DNA from: Alphaproteobacteria bacterium
Lineage (GTDB): Bacteria > Pseudomonadota > Alphaproteobacteria > Micropepsales > Micropepsaceae
Direction: 5' to 3'
Assembly (NCBI GenBank): GCA_019508105.1
Contig: JAEKMB010000110.1
Location: 1 to 8,152, forward strand
DNA: 8,152 bases
In this document: piece by piece, positions 5,994 to 8,152 of the stretch
Layout of the letters: the number at the start of each line of letters is the position of its first letter
Numbering within the stretch: the first letter of the stretch is position 1
Program-made: the position numbers and the translations under genes
The notes under the pieces: generated by a model
Seen by the model: only the letters and a program-made list of their open reading frames with translations
Database searches by the model: none
Told to the model about the DNA's origin: nothing

Positions 5994-6467
5994 ATGAATA
6001 TTGCCGATCTGCTCGCGCCCGATGCCGTTGTCGCCGGCCTGAAAGCGCAGTCCAAGAAGCAGTTGCTGCAGGAACTGGCGGCGCGCGCCCATGGCCTGAC
6101 CAGGCTGTCCGAGCGGCGCATCTTCGAGACCCTGATGGAGCGCGAACGCCTGGGCACCACCGGGGTCGGCACCGGCATCGCCATTCCCCATGGCCGCATG
6201 ACGGAGGCCAAGACCATCACCGGCATTTTTGCCCGCCTGGAAAACGGCATCGATTACGAAGCGGTGGACAGCCAGCCCGTCGATCTGGTGTTCATGCTGC
6301 TGGCGCCCGAAAATGCCGGCGCCGATCATCTCAAGGCCCTGGCGCGGGTGTCGCGCCTGCTGCGCGACAAGGGCGTGTGCGAGAAGCTGCGTGCCGCCAA
6401 ATCAGCCGAAGTGATGTACGCCATTCTAACCGGCGAGAAAAACGGCGCGGCGTCCTCCGCAGCCTGA
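5994..6467 (+). CDS. ptsN: Nitrogen PTS EIIA component PtsN (EIIA-Ntr)
   Basis: A 157-residue PTS EIIA type-2 domain protein, the terminal phosphate acceptor of the regulatory PTS-Ntr chain (EI-Ntr, NPr, EIIA-Ntr). It regulates targets such as potassium transport and sensor kinases rather than importing sugar. The phospho-accepting histidine is H66 in GVGTGIAIPHGR. DLVFMLLAPENAGADHLKALARVSRLLRD is the characteristic C-terminal half of the domain. An in-frame GTG at 5961 would add 11 residues, but it lies in a hairpin loop, and MNIADLLAPDAVV is the family N-terminus. The ribosome site is weak (GGGA at 5984-5987). It lies downstream of rpoN as in many proteobacteria but without hpf between them, and has its own promoter. 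Its stop is one base from the stop of the convergent isomerase gene. Confidence 0.94.
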   Translation: MNIADLLAPDAVVAGLKAQSKKQLLQELAARAHGLTRLSERRIFETLMERERLGTTGVGTGIAIPHGRMTEAKTITGIFARLENGIDYEAVDSQPVDLVFMLLAPENAGADHLKALARVSRLLRDKGVCEKLRAAKSAEVMYAILTGEKNGAASSAA

Positions 6468-6468
6468 C

Positions 6469-7098
6469 CTACTTCAGCAACGTCACTTTCTTCACGACGA
6501 TCGGCGTGACCGGCGCCTGGCCCGGCATCGGGCCGTTATCGCCGGTCGGCACCTGGCCGATGGCATCCACCACATCCATGCCCGATGTCACCTGGCCGAA
6601 CACGGCATAGCCGGTGCTGTTGCCCGGATCTTCCGCCTTATGGTCCAGCGCCGTGTTGTCGGCCAGGTTGATGTAGAATTCGGCCTTGGCGGTGTCCGGG
6701 GCATCCTCGCGGCCCAGCGCCACCGTGCCGCGCAGGTTGGAAAGTCCGTTATTGGCTTCCAGCGGCACCGGCCCCGGATGGATGCCGCGGCCTTTGCCAT
6801 TGGCTTCCCAGCTTCCCATCTGGATCACAAAGCCCTTGGCCACGCGGTAGAAGACGGTACCGTCGTAATGCTTTTCCTTCACATAGCGCAGGATGTTGGC
6901 CACGCTCCTGGGCGCACGCACCGCATCCAGCTGCAAGGTGATGTCGCCCATCGAGGTGGATATCAGAAGCTGTGGCCCGGTCATGGGCGGATTGGTTGGC
7001 GCCGCCGCCGGTGCGGCAGGCGGTGGGGTCTGTGCCTCTTGTGCCCCGGCAGGCACGGCAAGAAAGGCGAGGGCGGCGAGTGCGATGATGGCGCGCAT
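6469..7098 (-). CDS. Exported cyclophilin-type peptidyl-prolyl isomerase
   Basis: A 209-residue cyclophilin-fold isomerase that catalyses cis-trans isomerisation of proline peptide bonds, expected in the periplasm (PpiA-like). It begins with a signal peptide (MRAIIALAALAFLAVPAGAQ, cleavage after AGA near 19), then an Ala/Pro linker (about 21-40), then the cyclophilin domain (about 43-208). Motifs seen: VFYRVAKGFVIQMG with R85, F90 and Q93, AEFYINLADN (F141; usual SQFFI, here with AE), and YAVFGQVTSGMDVVDAI. The frame extends upstream, but the extension would cross the terminator and part of the DUF1150 gene; the signal peptide fixes the start at 7098. The start is 12 bp after the end of the terminator tail, with no strong Shine-Dalgarno. 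How it is transcribed is unclear: read-through from the heat-shock unit or a promoter overlapping the terminator. Confidence 0.92.
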   Translation of the reverse strand: MRAIIALAALAFLAVPAGAQEAQTPPPAAPAAAPTNPPMTGPQLLISTSMGDITLQLDAVRAPRSVANILRYVKEKHYDGTVFYRVAKGFVIQMGSWEANGKGRGIHPGPVPLEANNGLSNLRGTVALGREDAPDTAKAEFYINLADNTALDHKAEDPGNSTGYAVFGQVTSGMDVVDAIGQVPTGDNGPMPGQAPVTPIVVKKVTLLK

Positions 7099-7110
7099 GC
7101 GAGCCACTCT

Positions 7111-7147
7111 AAACAAAAAAGCCGCGGGACTGAAATCCCGCGGCTTT
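7111..7147 (-). terminator. Strong intrinsic terminator after DUF1150 gene
   Basis: Complementary arms at 7118-7129 and 7136-7147 form a perfect 12-bp stem (core GCCGCGGGA/TCCCGCGGC) with a 6-nt loop. On the minus strand it is followed by TTTTTTGTTT (7120-7111). It begins 22 bp after the DUF1150 stop and should end the hsp20-DUF1150 transcript. The plus-strand side has only TTTCTGTTTTC, so it could work weakly in the other direction. Confidence 0.88.
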
Positions 7148-7168
7148 CTGTTTTCGGCGTCTTGCGCC

Positions 7169-7426
7169 CTAGTGGACGCTGACGGGGGTGAGTTCGTTCT
7201 GCAGCGCCGCGCCATAGGCGGAAGCATAACCATCGGTGAAGCCCAGCACGCTGCCATCCTCGGCATGCAGGACATAGAGCTTCATGCCGGCAGGCAGATC
7301 AATGTTGGCGGGAATAAGGCCAAGGCGATGCGCTTCGTCGCTGCCTGTGGGCTTGATGTAAGCGATGCGGCCGGCCAGGAAATTCCGGTCATCGCTTTCT
7401 TCGCTTTCAACAAATCTGTCTGTCAT
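7169..7426 (-). CDS. DUF1150 family protein
   Basis: An 85-residue protein of unknown function. It matches the alphaproteobacterial DUF1150 family in size, in the central segment GRIAYIKP...LPAGMKLYVLHAEDGSVLGFTDGYASAYGAALQNEL, and in the conserved C-terminus TPVSVH. There is no signal peptide or membrane segment, so it should be cytoplasmic. Its ATG overlaps the hsp20 stop (ATGA, 7426-7423), with GGAGA at 7437-7433 inside hsp20, so translation is coupled and the two are made together under the heat-shock promoter. Pairing of DUF1150 with Hsp20 genes recurs in alphaproteobacteria as I recall it, which suggests a part in the small-heat-shock response, but no activity is known to me. Confidence 0.85.
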   Translation of the reverse strand: MTDRFVESEESDDRNFLAGRIAYIKPTGSDEAHRLGLIPANIDLPAGMKLYVLHAEDGSVLGFTDGYASAYGAALQNELTPVSVH

Positions 7427-7842
7427 GGCATGTCTCCAGTACTGATTTTTACGACCCTCACACTTGGTTGGACCTGTTTTCGGGCCAAATCGATCGTCAG
7501 CAATCCATTTTCCAACGCGGCAGCGGTTACTTCGATGCCGTCCGCCAGGACGAAGCTGCGCAAAAATTGTCGCGCTGCAATGCCGCGGTGAAGGAACGTT
7601 TTGCCCTCGGCCTCTATCTGTTTGCCGCGCACCACCAACTGGCGGTCCTCTTCACTGACGCTGAGTTCCTCTTTCGAGAAGCCCGCCACAGCAAGAATGA
7701 TGCGCAGCGAACCGTCGTCGAATGTCTCGATATTGTAAGGCGGATAGGCATCGCTGCCGCCGCGGGCGGTGCGTTCCAACAACCTTTCCAGATGCTCGAA
7801 ACCCAGCAAATAGGGGCTGGCGAAGCTCGTGTGCCTGTTCAT
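7423..7842 (-). CDS. Small heat shock protein Hsp20 (IbpA-like)
   Basis: A 139-residue ATP-independent holdase chaperone that binds unfolding proteins and keeps them refoldable. A short N-terminal arm (1-34) leads into an alpha-crystallin domain (about 35-130): YPPYNIETFDDGSLRIILAVAGFSKEEL, the LHRGIAARQFLRSFVLAD segment typical of class A IbpA-type proteins, and the signature ALENGLLTIDL (109-119, A-x3-G-x-L). The short tail VRVVKISTGDMP holds a V-x-V/V-x-I pattern that could serve as the IxI oligomerisation motif. The start at 7842 is fixed by a perfect AAGGAGG (7856-7850) seven bases upstream; further in-frame ATGs upstream would extend it through the leader. A sigma-32 promoter lies 58 bp upstream, and the Shine-Dalgarno lies in a predicted hairpin. 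DUF1150 follows with a 4-bp overlap. Confidence 0.95.
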   Translation of the reverse strand: MNRHTSFASPYLLGFEHLERLLERTARGGSDAYPPYNIETFDDGSLRIILAVAGFSKEELSVSEEDRQLVVRGKQIEAEGKTFLHRGIAARQFLRSFVLADGIEVTAAALENGLLTIDLARKQVQPSVRVVKISTGDMP

Positions 7843-7845
7843 GTC

Positions 7846-7891
7846 CAGCCCTCCTTTGAGCGGCTGTTCCGGTCCCATCATGGGCGGCCGG
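7846..7891 (-). promoter_or_regulatory. Candidate RNA thermometer in hsp20 leader
   Basis: Read on the minus strand, the whole predicted leader (about 50 nt) folds into two hairpins. The first (7891-7869) pairs CCGG with CCGG around an inner CCCA-TGA-TGGG. The second (7866-7846) pairs CAGCC plus CTC with GAG plus GGCTG around loop AAAG, leaving one bulged G (7861). Most of the AAGGAGG ribosome site is in this stem. A short SD-blocking helix with a G bulge opposite the site, and CCGCU as the anti-SD strand (compare U[U/C]GCU), is the design of ROSE thermometers, which control Hsp20 genes in alphaproteobacteria. The leader is shorter than classical ROSE elements, and melting behaviour is untested. 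Confidence 0.5.
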
Positions 7892-7899
7892 TAGAACAA

Positions 7900-7927
7900 A
7901 GATGGGGTGCGGGAACGCGGGTTCAAG
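7900..7927 (-). promoter_or_regulatory. Sigma-32 (RpoH) heat-shock promoter
   Basis: On the minus strand, CTTGAAC (7927-7921) is followed after 13 bp by CCCCATCT (7907-7900), a close match to the sigma-32 consensus CTTGAA-N13-17-CCCCATNT. It predicts a start near 7893, giving hsp20 a leader of about 50 nt. Both its position and its match to a heat-shock gene support it. Confidence 0.85.
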
Positions 7928-7940
7928 ATCCGGGTTCCCG

Positions 7941-7969
7941 CCGGAACAACTATCGGTTGTAAGTTCCGG
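7941..7969. repeat. Inverted repeat between hsp20 and pabB
   Basis: CCGGAAC (7941-7947) and GTTCCGG (7963-7969) are perfect 7-bp inverted arms around 15 bp; the interior CAAC and GTTG can also pair. It lies upstream of both divergent genes, just upstream of the hsp20 -35 element. It could be an operator or a hairpin in the pabB leader. No T-run follows in either direction. Confidence 0.4.
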
Positions 7970-7990
7970 TTGGTTGAACCGGCGCCCCAG

Positions 7991-8008
7991 GGCGGGCACA
8001 AACCCGCC
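7991..8008 (+). repeat. Hairpin abutting the pabB start
   Basis: GGCGGG, loop CACAAA and CCCGCC form a 6-bp GC-only stem that ends on the base before the predicted ATG at 8009. If that start is right, the stem lies across the region where a ribosome site would be and covers the only purine-rich tract (AGGGCGGG). If translation starts upstream, this is coding sequence. Confidence 0.35.
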
Positions 8009-8152
8009 ATGCTGGTGATCCTGGATGACGGCCCCCGCCGGGTATTCGGCGCGCCCATAGGCATTATCGCGGCCGACCGGGCGGAGCAGGTTCCGGCGGC
8101 CCTGGCGGCCGTCAAGGCAGCGCTCGCCCAGGGCCGGCATGTCGCGGGCTGG
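8009..8152 (+). CDS. pabB: Aminodeoxychorismate synthase component I (partial)
   Basis: The first 48 codons of a gene that leaves the window. The reading frame gives MLVILDDGPRRVFGAPIG..., then EQVPAALAAVKAALAQG and RHVAGW. This matches the start of alphaproteobacterial PabB, in which an ILLDD-type strand is followed by a segment on possible indole/chorismate-site strands and then GRHVAGY before the chorismate-binding domain. PabB, with a glutamine amidotransferase partner, converts chorismate to 4-amino-4-deoxychorismate for folate synthesis in the cytoplasm. The catalytic domain is outside the window, so the call rests on the N-terminus only; anthranilate synthase component I is less likely. 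The frame stays open upstream (a TTG at 7970, a GTG at 7907), but 8009 fits the family start best. The Shine-Dalgarno is poor. Confidence 0.65.
   Translation, partial: MLVILDDGPRRVFGAPIGIIAADRAEQVPAALAAVKAALAQGRHVAGW

Noticed and set aside
5899..5994. 31-codon upstream ORF ending in a TAATG overlap with the ptsN start
   Set aside because: Its ATG lies inside the -10 element of the ptsN promoter, so it would not be in that transcript; it has no good Shine-Dalgarno, and its Arg/Pro-rich product looks like chance coding. Read-through from rpoN could still carry it, so it is not impossible.
7099..7275. N-terminal extension of the prolyl isomerase
   Set aside because: It would be translated through the terminator and part of the DUF1150 gene and would bury the signal peptide.
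7843..8115. N-terminal extension of hsp20 (91 extra codons in frame)
   Set aside because: It would run through the sigma-32 promoter and over pabB; the perfect AAGGAGG seven bases before 7842 and the family start fix the shorter protein.
1..8152. tRNA, rRNA, CRISPR array, insertion sequence, prophage or defence system
   Set aside because: I looked for cloverleaf-like segments, regularly spaced repeats, transposase motifs and terminal inverted repeats and found none. Gene content is conserved housekeeping with uniform composition.

Overview
The window looks like a chromosomal housekeeping segment of a high-GC alphaproteobacterium. The evidence is the gene order (short Rnd, KdsD, LptC, LptA, LptB, RpoN, PtsN), a DUF1150 protein coupled to an Hsp20, and protein sequences of alphaproteobacterial type. 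I cannot resolve the family or genus. I see no mobile element, CRISPR array, tRNA or rRNA.

Left end (1-1202). A gene cut by the window edge runs leftward and begins with a TonB/TolA-type membrane anchor. Across a 45-bp AT-rich gap, rnd (short ribonuclease D) runs rightward, followed 9 bp later by a small secreted four-cysteine protein resembling DUF6491.

Centre (1203-5866). The kdsD-lptC-lptA-lptB-rpoN block makes the Kdo precursor arabinose 5-phosphate, builds the inner-membrane and periplasmic parts of the LPS transporter, and ends with sigma-54. kdsD/lptC and lptC/lptA overlap by ATGA. The 115-bp leader before kdsD holds a good sigma-54-type -24/-12 promoter next to a perfect dyad, so the operon encoding sigma-54 may be partly transcribed by it. 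An intrinsic terminator is built into the rpoN stop codon.

Right of rpoN (5867-6467). hpf, which commonly sits between rpoN and ptsN, is absent. ptsN (EIIA-Ntr) instead has its own sigma-70-type promoter and a leader rich in potential hairpins. It ends one base from the stop of a convergent, exported cyclophilin-type prolyl isomerase.

Right end (6469-8152). Reading leftward, a heat-shock unit consists of a sigma-32 promoter, a short two-hairpin leader with the Shine-Dalgarno paired (candidate RNA thermometer), hsp20, and a translationally coupled DUF1150 gene. A strong terminator follows, and the prolyl isomerase gene starts directly after it. Divergently, the first 48 codons of a PabB-like protein run off the window.

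The genes themselves are conventional. The interesting signals are regulatory: the sigma-54-like promoter over its own gene's operon, the candidate thermometer, the terminator just upstream of the isomerase, and the missing hpf. I did not find convincing evidence of a wholly new system.
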